From NCBI GenBank assembly GCA_963210315.1, contig OY723262.1, positions 310,001 through 374,000 on the forward strand: a DNA stretch of 64,000 bases. The letters are read 5' to 3'. The position numbers and the translations under genes were made by a program. A model generated the notes under the pieces. It was not told the DNA's origin. It did no database searches and saw nothing but the letters and a program-made list of their open reading frames with translations. This document shows, in pieces, positions 21,785 through 33,830 of this stretch (positions are counted from its first letter, which is position 1; each line of letters opens with the position of its first letter). This DNA is from Rhynchopus euleeides (Eukaryota > Euglenozoa > Diplonemea > Diplonemida > Diplonemidae).

Positions 21785-23867
21785 TCACATCCGAGTTGGA
21801 TACGGCCGGAGAGGCTGGTGCACTGGATACGCACCCCCAGGGCGGAAGTTCGGCTGGTAGCCCAGTGGTGGTGCAGCAGCCTGGGCATACCGCCCTCCAC
21901 CTGCACCGCCGGCATGTTGCCCACCGTGATGGCCGGCATGCTGACCACCACCATGGTAGTGCGGGCGGGGCGACTGCGAGACGGGCTGGGGCAGCGTGCC
22001 GCCCATCGGGGAGAGCTGCGCCATCACCACCATGGCCCGCTCTGCGTCGGGCCGCAGGGAAGCCTCCCTCTGCAGCAGGTCCACGACCAGGGTGCGGCAC
22101 CAGTGCGGGATGTCTGTCGGGAGGTCCCCCTTCACAACCGCTGCGATTGACTTGAAGCAGAGAGTGCTCCGGCACATCTCATACAGGATGCAGCCCATAG
22201 AGAACATGTCTGCTTTGAAGTCATAACCACGCTCATCCAACACCTCGGGCGCCATATACACGGGTGTGCCACACACAGTGAGCAGGTCGTTATTCCCCTT
22301 GATCTGCGTCGCAAGCCCGAGATCCGCAAGCTTCGCGGTCCCACCCCCGGTCAGCAGAATGTTGTCAGGCTTCAGATCGCGGTGCAACACCCTCCGCGAA
22401 TGGGTATACTTCAGCGCATCCAGAACCTGCGTGAACAGCCTCTTCACCTCAGCCGGGTCCATCCCATTCGGCTCGCGCTTAAGCTTCTGCCGAAGATCCC
22501 CCCCGTCAGCATACTCCGTGATGATGATCAAGGCAACCCCCTGCGGTGTCTGCTCTTCATACGTCTCGATAAGACGCACAATGTGCGGATGCTTGAGGCG
22601 GGCCATCATGGCAGCCTCCTGCTGCACCTCCTCCATCTTGACACCGCTGCTCAGGATGGGCCTCTTCATCACCAGCTCCAACCCGTCGGTGTTGCGCGTG
22701 ATGAGGAAGACCTCGCCGAACCCGCCCTGCCCCAGCTTCCGCACTTTAGTGTATTTATCGGCAGGCCTGACTGCTGGCTTCACCTCCACAGAGATGGGCC
22801 CGTGATCCGCAACAGGGGAGGACGGGCGCTGTTTGAAGTAGCGGAAGAATGTCTCAAACGAGACGTGATTCCGCCTGTCGACATCCATCTCCTTGAAGAT
22901 GCGCTGTGCCTGCGAGAGGGGGACGTCAAGCTCCCTCTGCATGCTGGGTGTGCTGAGGGCTGCGCCGAACTCAAACCCGTCGATGAAGTCACTCCTGTTC
23001 TTATCGATGCGGTAGAACAGCCACCGTATCCTGCAGAAGTTCTCCAAACTCTTCGGGGTGATCCCGCCGCTGTGCTCCCGGGAGAGGAAGGAGTAGAGCT
23101 CCGCTGCCTTATGCGGGGCCCACCCCAGCTCGAGCTGCACGGTGCGGTCGCACCGCAGGGCAGAGGCCAGCTCCACAAGGGAGATCTCACCATCGTGATC
23201 TTTGTCGATGCGGTCCTGCAGGCGGCGTGCCATCTGCTGCCAGCCGTGCGGCGAGGAGTAAGGCTCCTGCAGTGCCGCCTGTGTGTAGTAGCGGTAGAAC
23301 TCGACAAGGGAGATGGACCCGCTGTTGTCGGTGTCCATCTGCTTGAAGAGGGATATGGCGATGTGCTCCGGCACCCCAAGGGCATGGCGGACCGCGTCGT
23401 TGTCCCGCAGGGCGCCCTCGAGCTCCCAGGAGCTGATGATGCCGTTGCGGGAGACGTCGATCGTGTCGAACAGCGCTTTCACCTTCATGTAGTGGACGAG
23501 CGACTTGCGCGTCACATTCCCGGTGTTGGAGGGATCGAGGAGGTCGAACAGCTCCTGGTAGCGGGTGCTGGGCCAGCCGAGCTCCCGCTGGATGGACACC
23601 TTCTCGAGTGCGCGTTGCAGCTCTCCCAGGGTGATGCCGCCGCTGTGGTCGACATCGACGAGTGAGAAGAGGCGCACGCCCTGCTCTTCCTGTGGCGGGG
23701 GTGGGGGTGGGTGGGTGGGTGGGTGTGTGACGGGGGGGACAAGTCATTCTTCAAGGCAATGCGACCCACCCCGGATGCGGCCATACCGTTTTGTGCTCGT
23801 TTGGGAGGAGGGGCTGGCTCGGCGCGGTCTCCGTTTCATTTTTGTGCTTCCCCAGGCAGCAACCCAT
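21785..23867 (-). CDS. EF-hand protein kinase with acylated N-terminus
   Basis: Two exons, 23787-23867 and 21785-23689, joined across a 97-nt intron (donor GTATGG, acceptor CACAG), encode about 661 residues. Exon 1 begins MGCCLGKHKN: Gly2 with Cys3 and Cys4 is a classic N-myristoylation plus palmitoylation signal, so the kinase probably sits on a membrane. Residues about 33-310 carry EF-hand-like repeats; convincing loops are DVDHSGGITLGE (39-50), DTDNSGSISLVE (near 146) and DKDHDGEISLVE (near 189), with weaker ones between. The kinase domain (about 341-585) has GQGGFGEV, Lys369 (VMKRP), HRDLKPDN (Asp465), DLG instead of DFG at 483-485 and APE. The tail is Gly/His/Pro-rich. The order, EF-hands before the kinase, is the reverse of plant and apicomplexan CDPKs; the kinase is CAMK- or NEK-like. 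Calcium regulation is inferred. A pyrimidine-containing stretch and CAG lie 5 bases before the ATG. Confidence 0.85.
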
Positions 23868-24127
23868 CGCGCCTGCCCCGGCCGCACAGACCGGCGGCAA
23901 ACAGAGCAACACACACGCGAGGCTTTTGTGGGAAAGCTCCGATGGCACGTTCGGTCAATACGCGAATCCCCCCCCTCCGCCCCCCTCTCGCCCCGTCGGG
24001 CGGGAACGGGGGGGGCAGGGCTGTAAATAAGGTTTGGGGGTCAGGAGTCGGGAGTCGGGAGTCGGTTATTTACAGTCACCTAAGGTACCTGGGGTGGGGG
24101 GCTGGGGGGGACGGGCGGTCTCAAACC
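23868..24127. other. Kinase 5' region with a small hairpin element
   Basis: Contains the proposed trans-splice acceptor next to 23867. At 24021-24075 CTGTAAATAA and TTATTTACAG bracket three tandem copies of GAGTCGG. A similar triple GAGTCGG followed by CTTATTTAC occurs at about 25088-25119, suggesting a small dispersed repeat. Confidence 0.5.
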
Positions 24128-24350
24128 CTACTCAATCCTGCACTCATCCTGTAGTACGGCCACCTCTGCCGTGGAGAGTCCCATGGACCCTCCAGCAGTC
24201 GCCCACCATTCGGTCAGGGCGGACTGACTCGGCGCTTGCGGGGTCTTCCCGCGTGCGAGGTGGTCCGCGAAGAAGCACGCGACGCACAGCGCCATGTTGG
24301 CTGTCCCAGCCAACCCCCCACTTCGCCCGCAGCGCCCCACACGCTGCGAG
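24128..24350 (-). CDS. Possible terminal exon or short gene, unknown
   Basis: The minus strand reads MALCVACFFADHLARGK, then EWWATAGGSMGLSTAEVAVL, ending QDECRIE and TAG at 24128-24130. Composition and helix pattern look coding and GGGACAG lies just before the ATG, so this may be the last exon of a gene whose upstream exons I cannot find, or a short gene of about 55-60 residues. No family is recognised. The element N7 lies 35 bases further upstream and could have separated it from other exons. Confidence 0.3.
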
Positions 24351-24384
24351 CACCTCACTCACGGCAGCAGTATTTGGCTGCATA

Positions 24385-24605
24385 GCTCTCAGTATTTCCC
24401 GTGCATGCAGCGCATGCATCCACAAATTTTGTGGATGCATCCACACACAGCCTGGAGCTCCGAAGCCCTGCATGCAGGCCTGCCTGCAGTGGATGAATGC
24501 CTGTATGCCAAATCAAAAATCCATTTTTTGACATTTTCGGGCATCCCTGGATGCCGTGGATGCATGCATGGATGCATCCACACCATCCACGGCCCCACTG
24601 AGAGC
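24385..24605. mobile_element. N7: TA-bounded palindromic element, GCTCTCAGT ends
   Basis: The 221-bp sequence starts GCTCTCAGT and ends with its complement, flanked by TA at 24383-24384 and 24606-24607. The interior is rich in self-complementary GGATGCATCC and TGCATGCA words, including GATGCATCCACAAATTTTGTG near 24413 (part of a longer hairpin). No coding capacity. Confidence 0.65.
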
Positions 24606-24607
24606 TA

Positions 24608-26258
24608 TGTTGGCTGTGAGTCAAACACTACTGCCTCTACCTGAGGCATGTTGTGTCGCAACAGTTGCGTCACATGTGTGACGCATCTGTGTGGAGTGTG
24701 TGTGGTTGTGCACGTGTGCGCTGCGGTATGCTCAACCACCTGATGGGGGCGGAACACAACTCTTCTTGGGAGCTGCCAGGATCTGGCAAAAGGGGCGGGA
24801 AAGGGGCGCCGTATTCACAGCAGTGGTTTGGCAATGAACTCACCCCAGTTCAGAGACCGGTAATGAAGAAGATGACTGGGAGGCACACACCATGTCCCAC
24901 CCAGCGGGACCCCCACACCCCCACCCACCCATCGGGACCCCCCCTCCTCGGGTGTTCCAAAAACCCTTTCTTTTGAATATTTGGAGTCTGTGCGGATCGC
25001 AGTGGGGTCATTTTGGCCATGGGGTGCCTAATACCGCACATTCCCTAAGGGAAGCAAGGCAACCCTCCCAATCCCAAAAAATCCGGCGCGAGTCGGGAGT
25101 CGGGAGTCGGCCTTATTTACACCCCTGGGGGGGGGGAGGGGGTGTTGTCGCGGTGTGGTGTAGTGGGCGGGTGTGGGAAACGCACCAGCGCCTCCGACTC
25201 CTCCTCTTCCCCCCGCTTCCTTCGTTCGGGGGGGTCTCCTGTGTTTGCAGAGTGTGGAATGATAGGTGATGATGGATCACGGCAAGGGGTGTGTATGTGT
25301 GTGCAGGGGAATCGGTGTGATGAGGAAGGCAAATCAACACTGCGCTCGTTTTTGCAATTCTTCGGGGTGTCTTCAGGGTTCACGGTTTGAGTGGGGGGCG
25401 GGGGTGGGGGTGGGCCGTCGTTCCACACACGCCCCTCTACTCAGAGTCGCCTCCCTGACCCATGTTGCAAGGCATGGGCATTCTTGATAGCATCTCCCCC
25501 AGGTCATCAGCACACACACTGCCCACACAGCCTGGCGACCAGCCATGATGATGGAAGTGACTGAAGTCACCTACCCCCCCCCCCCCTCTCCAACAGCGTG
25601 CTTCCAATGCAATGTCCGCAAATGCACCTCCTCCCCGTTTGGCATGTTTTGCCCCATCCGACATTCAGCTGTTGAGTTCGGAAACGTAAACCGCAAAGAA
25701 AAATACATTCAGGGGGGGATCCCGGCCACGTATGCCGAAGACGTGCATTTTGTGTTGTTGTTGCGCATTTTACAGTAAAAATGGCAAAAACTTCCGGATT
25801 GCAAGGACCCCCAGAAGCGAAAAAAATGAAAAATGAGGGGGGAGGGGGGGGCTTGCCTGCGTAACTCGTTTGCTGGTGCAACCCCACCCACCCCACCAAT
25901 TCTGTGTGAAATACAGCCCACATCGCCATTGGGAGGTGTGGGTGTTCCAGGAGGTGGCCGGTGCGGTGTGGACGCTCCTGCGGTGTCACAACCACAGGAG
26001 GAAAACGGGGAGGATGAAAAAAGGGGGGCGTGATGAAGTGTTGTGTCTTTTTTGTGTATGCGTGCCAACCCCCCCCTCCCCCCCTCCCTCCCACCCCCCA
26101 CCCTCTTCTTTGCTGATTCCCTTTTTGTTCTGACTTGCCCCCCCCCACCCCTCTTGGAACACTTCCACTTCTCTCACCCTCCCGCTGCTGTTGGAAGCCC
26201 CGGTACGGTTGGGCCACAATGACCACCCCCATTCCCCCACCACCACCACCCGTAACGC
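24608..26258. other. Intergenic, no supported gene
   Basis: About 1.65 kb. Contains the second GAGTCGG triple near 25088, a phrase (CTGTGCGGATCGCAGTGGGG) at about 24988 with a near match at about 51530, and C/G runs near 25127 and 26070-26100. It would contain the 3' UTR of the Mtr4-like gene. No gene supported. Confidence 0.45.
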
Positions 26259-29200
26259 TCAGAGGTACAGCGAACCTGCGAAGATGATGCCGCGCTTCAT
26301 CTTGCCGATACCTTCCGTGAACTTCTGGAACAGCTCCTCGTCACCGATAACCTGTGCGTGGGTGAGATGAGATATGTGTTGTGATGTGCTTCACAAACTA
26401 AGACATCCGGATGAATCGCAAGAGAGATCACCAGCGGAAGGGATCAAACAACAAATTCTTCAAAGTTGGCCTCCAAACCCTGGCCACCTGAAATCCTGCA
26501 CACGCTTCACTTTTATGGGCAGACACGCTGTCCAGCAACAGACACGCTGAGCATAGAGGGACGATGTGTCGGGGGAAGGAAATCCTCTGCATACCTTGGT
26601 GGCAGAGGCCAGCTGGCGGAGCAGCTCTTCGAGGCGGCGCATCATACGGATGATGCTTCCCTGTTGTGGTGGTGTGATGTGGTGAGGTGTGGGTGGCAGG
26701 CAGGGGCACTGCGCACTGCAAAGCAGGATGAAACGCCGAACCATAATGCATCGAGCAGTGGAAACACAAGTAAGTACACTGCTGATCGCACATACTTCGT
26801 ACACCTCGCCCTGGCAGATCTCCTTGAAGCTGGCACCGTTCATCCACGCGTAGGTCGCGTCCAGCAGAGTCGGGCGGATGCTGTTCGCAAGCTCCTCCCC
26901 TTCACGGGGCTCGATGCCCGACTCCTTCATCACGGCGGTGATCTTCTGATCAATTTCGTAGAGCAGTTGCAGGGGCTCTGTGGAGTGTGTGGAGTGGGTA
27001 GTGTGGGTAGGGCAGTGCCCTGCGGGCAGAATAGCACACAGTCATATCTCTTTAAATCACGCCCTCTTTGGCCCCCCGCCCCAAGAGCGGAAGGGAACCC
27101 ACGGGATACCCCACGCACGTCTTGACATCCCCCCACCCCCAGCCCCTCCCTGCATACCCTTGAACTCCTCCTTCGGGGCCCACCCCTCGGCGTTCTTCTC
27201 TGTGGTGACGAGAGACGACAGCAGCGCCCCAATCTGGTTTGCAGTCAGCGTCTTGAAGACGTTCGCAAACACCAGCTCGCACAGCAGCAGCTCGTTCTCA
27301 TCGGAGGTGCTGATCTCGGTGGCGACACGCCCCTTCAGACGGACGATGTTGTCCTTGTTGGTGTACTCCAGACGGCGGAGAACACGGAGCATGCTCTTCA
27401 GCTCCTTCTGCAGGACAACCTTGCGCGACTGCTTCAGGTTCTTCTTCAGATCGTCGACGTGCACCTGCAGCTGGTTCTTCTTCTCGTACTTCTCCTTCGC
27501 CACAACCAGCTCCGGGTTCTGCGTGTTGTGGCACTCGCTCTGCTCGAGCTGCTTCGACAGAATGTTGAGACGCTTCAGCGACTTCGCCAGATCCTCCGAC
27601 TGGATCCCCATGTTCTTCACAGGGTCGAGCAGGGGGAAGCTCCCCTGGTTCGCATCCCCTGCCTTGTTCAGCGCGCGCAGCATCTTCGCCTTCTGCTCGG
27701 GGGTCTGCAGATTTGCCGGGATGTTGATCCGGATGGTGCTGATCGCCTTCAGCTCCTTCAGCCCGAAGGGCAGCACCTCCATCACGCCGCCGGGCTCCTC
27801 ACGCGGGCAGGGCGGGGGGCGCCCGTCGGCAGTCGGGTTCTGCGCACGCTCCGTCTCATTCGCAACGTACACCAGCACGTCGAGGGTGTAGACCTTCTCC
27901 ACAGTCACACCATCCTGCCCCACTGCGTCCATCGCGTTGCAGGTGAGGAGGATCCCCCAGTCGTAGTCGATGCCTGAGGTGGACTCCAGCTGGATCAGAC
28001 GCCCCGACTGCAGGAACCGCACGCAGTGCTGCGGCAGGGTGATGACCCTCCGGCAGTCACGCGTGTACTTCTTGAGCTGCTCCAGGATGGTGAAGTACTC
28101 CGCAACCGCGTCCTCCCGGTGGATGGTGATGGCGCCCATCTTCTGCTCCAGCTCCTTGATCTCGCCCTCCAGCTTCGGCCTACCCCTGTCGGTCTGGTAC
28201 TGAAGGAAGGATCTCCGCATGATGTAGATGGGGTCGATGTCCTCCACACGCAGCACGTTGAGCACCATGTTGTACGTCAGGTGGAACGCGGAGAGCAGCG
28301 TGTCCGCCTGCCCAGAGGTCATCGCCTTCAGGACATCCGGGGGCACTGCCTCGTCAATCATCGAGATGGCCAGGCCGTGGGTGTCGATGCCTCGGCGGCC
28401 AGCACGCCCAGACATCTGGACGTACTCGCCAGAGGTGAGCCAGCGGTTGCCCGACCCGTCAAACTTCCTGACGGAGGTGAAGACGACGGTGCGCGCAGGC
28501 ATGTTCAGCCCCATGGCGAAGGTCTCCGTGGAGAAGAGGATCTTGATGAAGCCCTCAGAGAAGAGCAGCTCCACAACCTCCTTCAGGATGGGGAGCAGCC
28601 CGGAGTGGTGGATGCCCACCCCGCGGCGCAGCAGCGGCAGGATGTTGGTGACAGCGTCGAGCGTGCGGTCCTCCTCGCTCAGAGCCTCGATGGCGTTGCT
28701 GAAGATCCGGTCGACCCACTTCTTCTCCTCATCGTCGTTGAAGTCCATCTTCGACATGAACAGGGCGTACAGCTCGCACTCCTTCTTGCTGAAGGAGAAG
28801 ACAATGCAGGGGGACAGCCCGTTGGACATGATCAGCTTGATGATCTTCGACAGCGCCTGCGACTGCTCATTCTTCCCCTTGTTCCCCCCGCGGGAGGACT
28901 GCCGGTTCGCCACGGCGTTCTGCCCGGCATCCGCACTGCTCCCCACAGACTCCATCGCCCTCTTGAAGGTGTCGTCCTTAAAATTCCCCTTCTCATCCAC
29001 CACCATGAAAATCCCCTCCGCGCCAATGGGATACACAAAGTGCTGCAGCGGCGTCGGGCGGTAGTCTGTGTAGACGGTGCGGCAGTTCTTCCCCGGGTGG
29101 ATGTGCATGATCCAATCCGCAAACTCCTGCGAGTTGGGGATGGTTGCCGACAGGAAGACGAACTGCACCTTGTCGGGGAGCAGGATGATGGTCTCCTCCC

Positions 29201-29675
29201 ATGCAACGCCACGGATCTTGTCACGCATGTAGTGCACCTCGTCGAAGATGACGCACCCCACCTCGCGCAGCATCTCGCTCCCCCTGTAGAGCATCGAACG
29301 GAGAATCTCGGTTGTCATGACAAGGCAGTCACTCTCCGGCTTCATCGTGACATCGCCAGTCATCAGCCCGACGCTGTCGAAGCGCTCACAGAGCTCGCCA
29401 TACTTCTGGTTGCTGAGTGCCTTGATGGGAGAGGTGTAGATGACACGCTGCTTGTCCCGCAGCGCCTTGGCGATGGCGTAGATCGCGACGGTCGTCTTCC
29501 CCGCACTGGTATGCGCCGCGACCAACACGCTCTCCTCATTCTCCAGAGCGTCGACACTCTCCTTCTGGAAGGTGTCGAGCTCATAAGGGAATGTGCATGC
29601 CGGCTCGCGCGGAACCCTCGGCTTCTTCGCAACACCCTCCTCCTCTGCAGCGTCACCTGCAGGGCGCTTCGACAT
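26259..29675 (-). CDS. MTR4: Mtr4/Ski2-type exosome RNA helicase
   Basis: Four exons, 27158-29675, 26796-26977, 26595-26660 and 26259-26351, join in phase to about 952 residues; introns are 180, 135 and 243 nt with donors GTATGC, GTATGT, GTATGC. It is a DExH-box ATPase that unwinds RNA for the nuclear exosome. Walker A AHTSAGKTT (54-62), DEVH (145-148), SAT (176-178) and the motif VI segment SGRAGRRG (422-429) are intact. A beta-hairpin/arch and DSHCT domain follow. The last exon ends RGIIFAGSLYL, almost the invariant C-terminus of Mtr4 proteins (DIVFAASLYL), which confirms the exon model. Start MSKRPAGDAAEEEG; a C/T tract and CAG lie upstream. Slightly short for the family (about 1,040), mainly at the N-terminus. 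It could be a second Ski2-like paralogue, but the C-terminus favours Mtr4. Confidence 0.92.
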
Positions 29676-31107
29676 GGCTGCTGCTGGTCACCCAAAGGGG
29701 GTGCAAAGCCTCCAGGCGGGAGGGAGGGAAACAGGAACCACACCCCCCAAAAAAATGGGGCGCGCGGTGTGTGTGTGTGTGGTGTGTTTTGGTGTGTTCT
29801 GCAAAAAGGGAGGCGGGGAGAGGGAAGGGGGGGGGAGAGGGGGGGAGTCACGGGCGGAAGTGCCCGTTGATCCCCCCCCCCGCTCGCCTCTCCCCTCGGG
29901 ACCCCCCCCCCTACCTTTTCTGCACTCCTGGGAAGGGTGTGGGTGGTGGGGTGTGAGGTGTGAGGTGTTGTGCAGCAACAACACGCTGTTCTGCCAAAAT
30001 ATGGCAATCTGAGGAAAGGGAGACCGGGTGGGGAGTGGGGAGGTGGGGCGCGGGGCATCTCTGTCAACTTTTTTTGCCAACGGTTCATAGGTTTCGTTCG
30101 CTTCTGGCTGAGGGGAGGGGGGGGGAATGAGAGGGGGGGGGTCTCTCCGGCTTGTACGGGGGGGCGGTGAGGGTGAGGGGGTGGGGCACACCCACACACA
30201 CTTCCGGCGGTATCCACGCAACAGATCAAGACCCCTTGGGGGCGGAGACCGTGCGCAGGCAGGAGGTGGCCAATACTCACAAATAACACACAAGCTCGCC
30301 ACCAGACTACACCACCCAACCCACCCGGCCCTCACTGTGTTGCCTGGGTGAGTCATCCCCTTGCAGCTGCTTTGTGGGGTGGACAGTGGGCAGTGTGGTG
30401 TCTTGTCTGTTCATTTTTGTGTAACAATCATCACACATTTATTACACGCCTCGCGCAATAGCAGCAGTGAGAGGAGATGTTGCAGTGCGTTGTTTGAAAC
30501 AATCGTTCAAATCGTTCGAACACCCACAGATGGTGTGTGGCTTGTGTGGTCGGTGCAGAGGCTTGTTTCTGATTCATGTGAAGCATTGGAATGACCCAAC
30601 ATGCCCAACTCCGTACACAAAAGTACCCCCGCAAACCAGGCTGGACCCTCCTGCCACGCCCCACCACCCTCAGCACATCTGAAGAAAGATCCAGGAGCAG
30701 GAGGTCACGACCTCCCGGAAATCAAAAAATGCCCGAACCGGCACACACACACACCCCCCCCCCCAACCCCATCCCACCTCAGCATCTCCTCTGGTTCCCC
30801 TGGTCTGCACTATCCCCCCCTGCCCTGTCCCACCCTACCCGCCCCCCACCCCCTGTTCCTGCAGCTACCGATGCAGGCGTTAGACCCACACCCACGACCC
30901 CAGCCCAGCTCAGCCCCCCCAGATGATTGCTTTTTACCACACACTTTTTCCACGCACCCCATGCCTTTGCCATGTCTTGGGTTGCGGCTGCAGCCGCAGC
31001 CACAGACAAGGGGGCAAGGGGGGGGGAGGCTGCGTTGGAAACCCCGTCTTTATTACAGCGCAGGTGGGCCACACGGTTCGCCGTGTCGAGAGAGAGAGGC
31101 GGTGGCT
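29676..31107. other. Intergenic, no gene seen
   Basis: Separates Mtr4 from CPSF2. G and C runs near 29820-29910, 30110-30170 and 30750. No supported gene; contains the CPSF2 3' UTR and Mtr4 5' region. Confidence 0.5.
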
Positions 31108-33830
31108 CTACAGAATCTGTGTGGGTGCGGAGGGAGGGGTGATGGTGGCGGTGGTGGCGAAGTCTACAAAAGAAAGTAAGGCGGCATATGTATTGCGGTG
31201 CATACCGTGTAGTTGCGGAGCATTGTGCTGCGCAGCTTGAACCAGTCTGCCGTGAGGGTGCCGTTGAGGGCCATGCTCCCCTTGTCCCCTCGGCGCACAG
31301 CGCACTGTATTGGGTGGTGTGGGGTATGTGGGTGCCACGCACATCAGGACATCACGCGAGAAACCACAACACCCAGACGGGGCAAGCGAACCCCACGTGG
31401 GGACACGCGCCCCTCCTCACACACGGAAGAGCCAGCTGGGCATACCTCGGAGTTGAACAGGAAGGTGCTCTTCTTCACCTCGCTCTTGAAGCCTTCGGAG
31501 CGCAGCTGGCGTGCGAACTCACGCATCTTCAGGTCACCCACGTAGGTCGCCTCGTTGCCCTCCTTGGCTGCATCGGGGGTGCTCGTCAGCAGCGGGATGG
31601 AGCCGCGGTCGTTGCCGCAGCGCCGCTTCTTCTCAGCCTCCTCACCCTCCTGCCGCAGCACGCCCTCCACCACGGCAAGCTGGTACTCCCCGACATGCAG
31701 GAAGTCAAGCTTCGAGAAGAGCGAGTCATCCACACGCACGCGGAGCGTCACCATCTGGGGGGTCACGTCAACCGTCTCACCCACACGCGGTGCGAACACC
31801 GCAGCCGCGCACTCCGACTTGCAGTAGTCCACCATGGCCTGCGTGTCCTCCTCCGAGGCGTGCACAGCGATGATCTGCTGCGCGTTGGTGCACTGCGACT
31901 TGAGGATATGCCGCATCGTGTTGCCGTCCGCCAGCCCCTCGAAGGGGAAGTACAGCACCCTCGCATACATGTCCGCAGACACCTGCTGCTCCTCATACTT
32001 CTTCGGGATGTCCAGCTCATCCACAGTCTTCGGACGTGCCGCCTCACGCGCCTCCCACTCTCGCCGCTTCTGCTCCTCCTCCTCATCCGCGGCATTGTCC
32101 TTCTGTGCCGCGTTGGTCTGCTCCCGGATGCTCTTGAATGTCGCCAGAAGCTCGGGGTCGAGGTTCTCGCCATACTCGTCGTAGTCGAGAGTGGGCGGAT
32201 CCACACAGGGGAACATGAGGAACTTCGAGTTGTACGCCATCAGGGGCGGGAGGAAGAGCCCTTCTCGCGTCTCGTACGTTTTGATCGACTCGATGCGGGT
32301 GCGCCTCTCTGACTCGGCGTCCTTCTTCCTCCCGAGGATCTTCGAGACGGACCCGGTGTTCCGCACCGCGTCCTTATCGTCATCCTCGTCATCCTCAGCA
32401 TCGGAGCTCAGGCTGCCCAGATCGTCTGTGATTTCCTTCACCCCTTCCGACCTCCGGATAAGGTCAGCCTCCGCCTGCTCCCTGTCGAGGCGGGCCTGCT
32501 CCTTGTCACGCCATGCATCCAGCTCCGCAGGGGTCAGCTCCACACGGCGGTGCACCTTCGCAAAGAGCGACCCCCTGTCGAGGTATTCAGGGCTGCCGGG
32601 CTTGAGCCCCGCGTAGCCCATCAGATCCCTCACCACGGTGTTGGAGGCGTTTTTGTCTGTCACGACAATGGTGTTCTTCGGGTTGGTGCAGTACTGCAGG
32701 AGGAGGTCGAGGGAATACCCCGTCTCGCAGGACGCGGGGGTGGCCAGCACCACCTTCGCCCCCTGGATGTCCTCCAGCTCCTCAGGCGTCTTGCAGAATT
32801 TGATGGTCCCGCGGGAGGTGAAGGAAAGGCAGTTCATGCTCTGCACCTCAAACCTCCGACGCAGCGCCTCCGAGGTGAACTCCAGCGACTGCTCCGCCAC
32901 CTTCACCGTGCAGACGGAGTACTCTGAGTAGAACACGAGGGAGTAGGGGGCAGATTCCCCGTCGCCGTAGGTCTCCAGCCAATGCTCCTCCAGCATGAGC
33001 ATCAGCTCCAACACCCTCCCCGTCGCATCGACAGGGATGAGGACGTCGCCGTCACGCCGGAGGGTTGACATGATGGCATCGAGCATCTTTGTGTCACGAT
33101 CCACCTCCTGCACCGGGCGGGACAGCAGGTCCGCCGACACAATGCAGAGGTTCGACTTCTTCAGTGATGCAAGGTCTGCAGCACCCACGTGCCTCTCCGA
33201 CTTGTGGTTGAGCTGTGGCGCGTAGGAGATCTCGTAGGAGTCACGGATGATGTGCCAGATGCACCCCCCCAGCACAGTCCCTGCGGTGCGTGGGGAGATG
33301 AACACATCTGCGGAGTCGTCGGCAGCGAGGGAGCTGTTCGCCCGGAGGGTGTGCTTCTCGTCAAACCGGAGGGAGTGGCAGAGCTTCATCGACTTGTCGA
33401 TGCTCTCTGTGGAGAAGGGCGCAGACCCCGTCCGCTCTGTGAGGTAGTTGTGGACGTCGTAGAGGGAGATCCACCCCATGGAGCTCACGGGGCGTGTGGC
33501 GAGGATGGGGCAGGAGAGCCCGTTGTGCTCCACAAGGTAGGGGATGGCCCCGATGTGGTTGATGGAGCTCCCGGAGAGGAGGACGCAGTCGATTGCCTTC
33601 CCCTCCAGCACGTCGATCATCTTCTGCAGGTCATCCTCGTTGAGGTCGTCGGACCAGCCGCAGTCAAGCAGCAGGTTGAACCCTGCCTCGGGATCCTCGT
33701 CGCTCTTGCCGAGCTCCAGGAGGTAGCACAGCGGGCCGTCGGTGTGTGCCCCGCTGACGGGGGTGAACAGGCTCTTCAGCGTGGCCTCCTTCGGGTCGCC
33801 AGCGGCAGCCTCGGCCACGGGGAGAGACAT
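31108..33830 (-). CDS. CPSF2: CPSF2/CPSF100, cleavage and polyadenylation factor subunit
   Basis: Three exons, 31446-33830, 31206-31304 and 31108-31116, give about 830 residues. CPSF2 is the inactive metallo-beta-lactamase/beta-CASP partner of the nuclease CPSF73 in mRNA 3'-end formation. The fold is recognisable from LLLDCGWSDD (near 53) and LLSGSSINHIGAIPYLV (84-100), where the zinc-binding HxHxDH motif is lost, as in other CPSF100 proteins. DGDVLIPVDATGRVLE and ATPASCETGYSLDLLL mark the beta-CASP part; a charged insert follows. Exon 2 supplies the conserved C-terminal ECAVRRGDKG segment, and exon 3 codes only Ile-Leu-stop, giving the usual hydrophobic end. Introns are 141 and 89 nt, both with donor GTATGC. 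Start 33830 (MSLPVAEAA) lies one base after a pyrimidine tract ending GAAG. The frame extends further upstream but only through this tract. Confidence 0.9.

Noticed and set aside
28026..29870. 614-codon plus-strand frame opposite Mtr4
   Set aside because: Antisense to all helicase motifs; no independent evidence.
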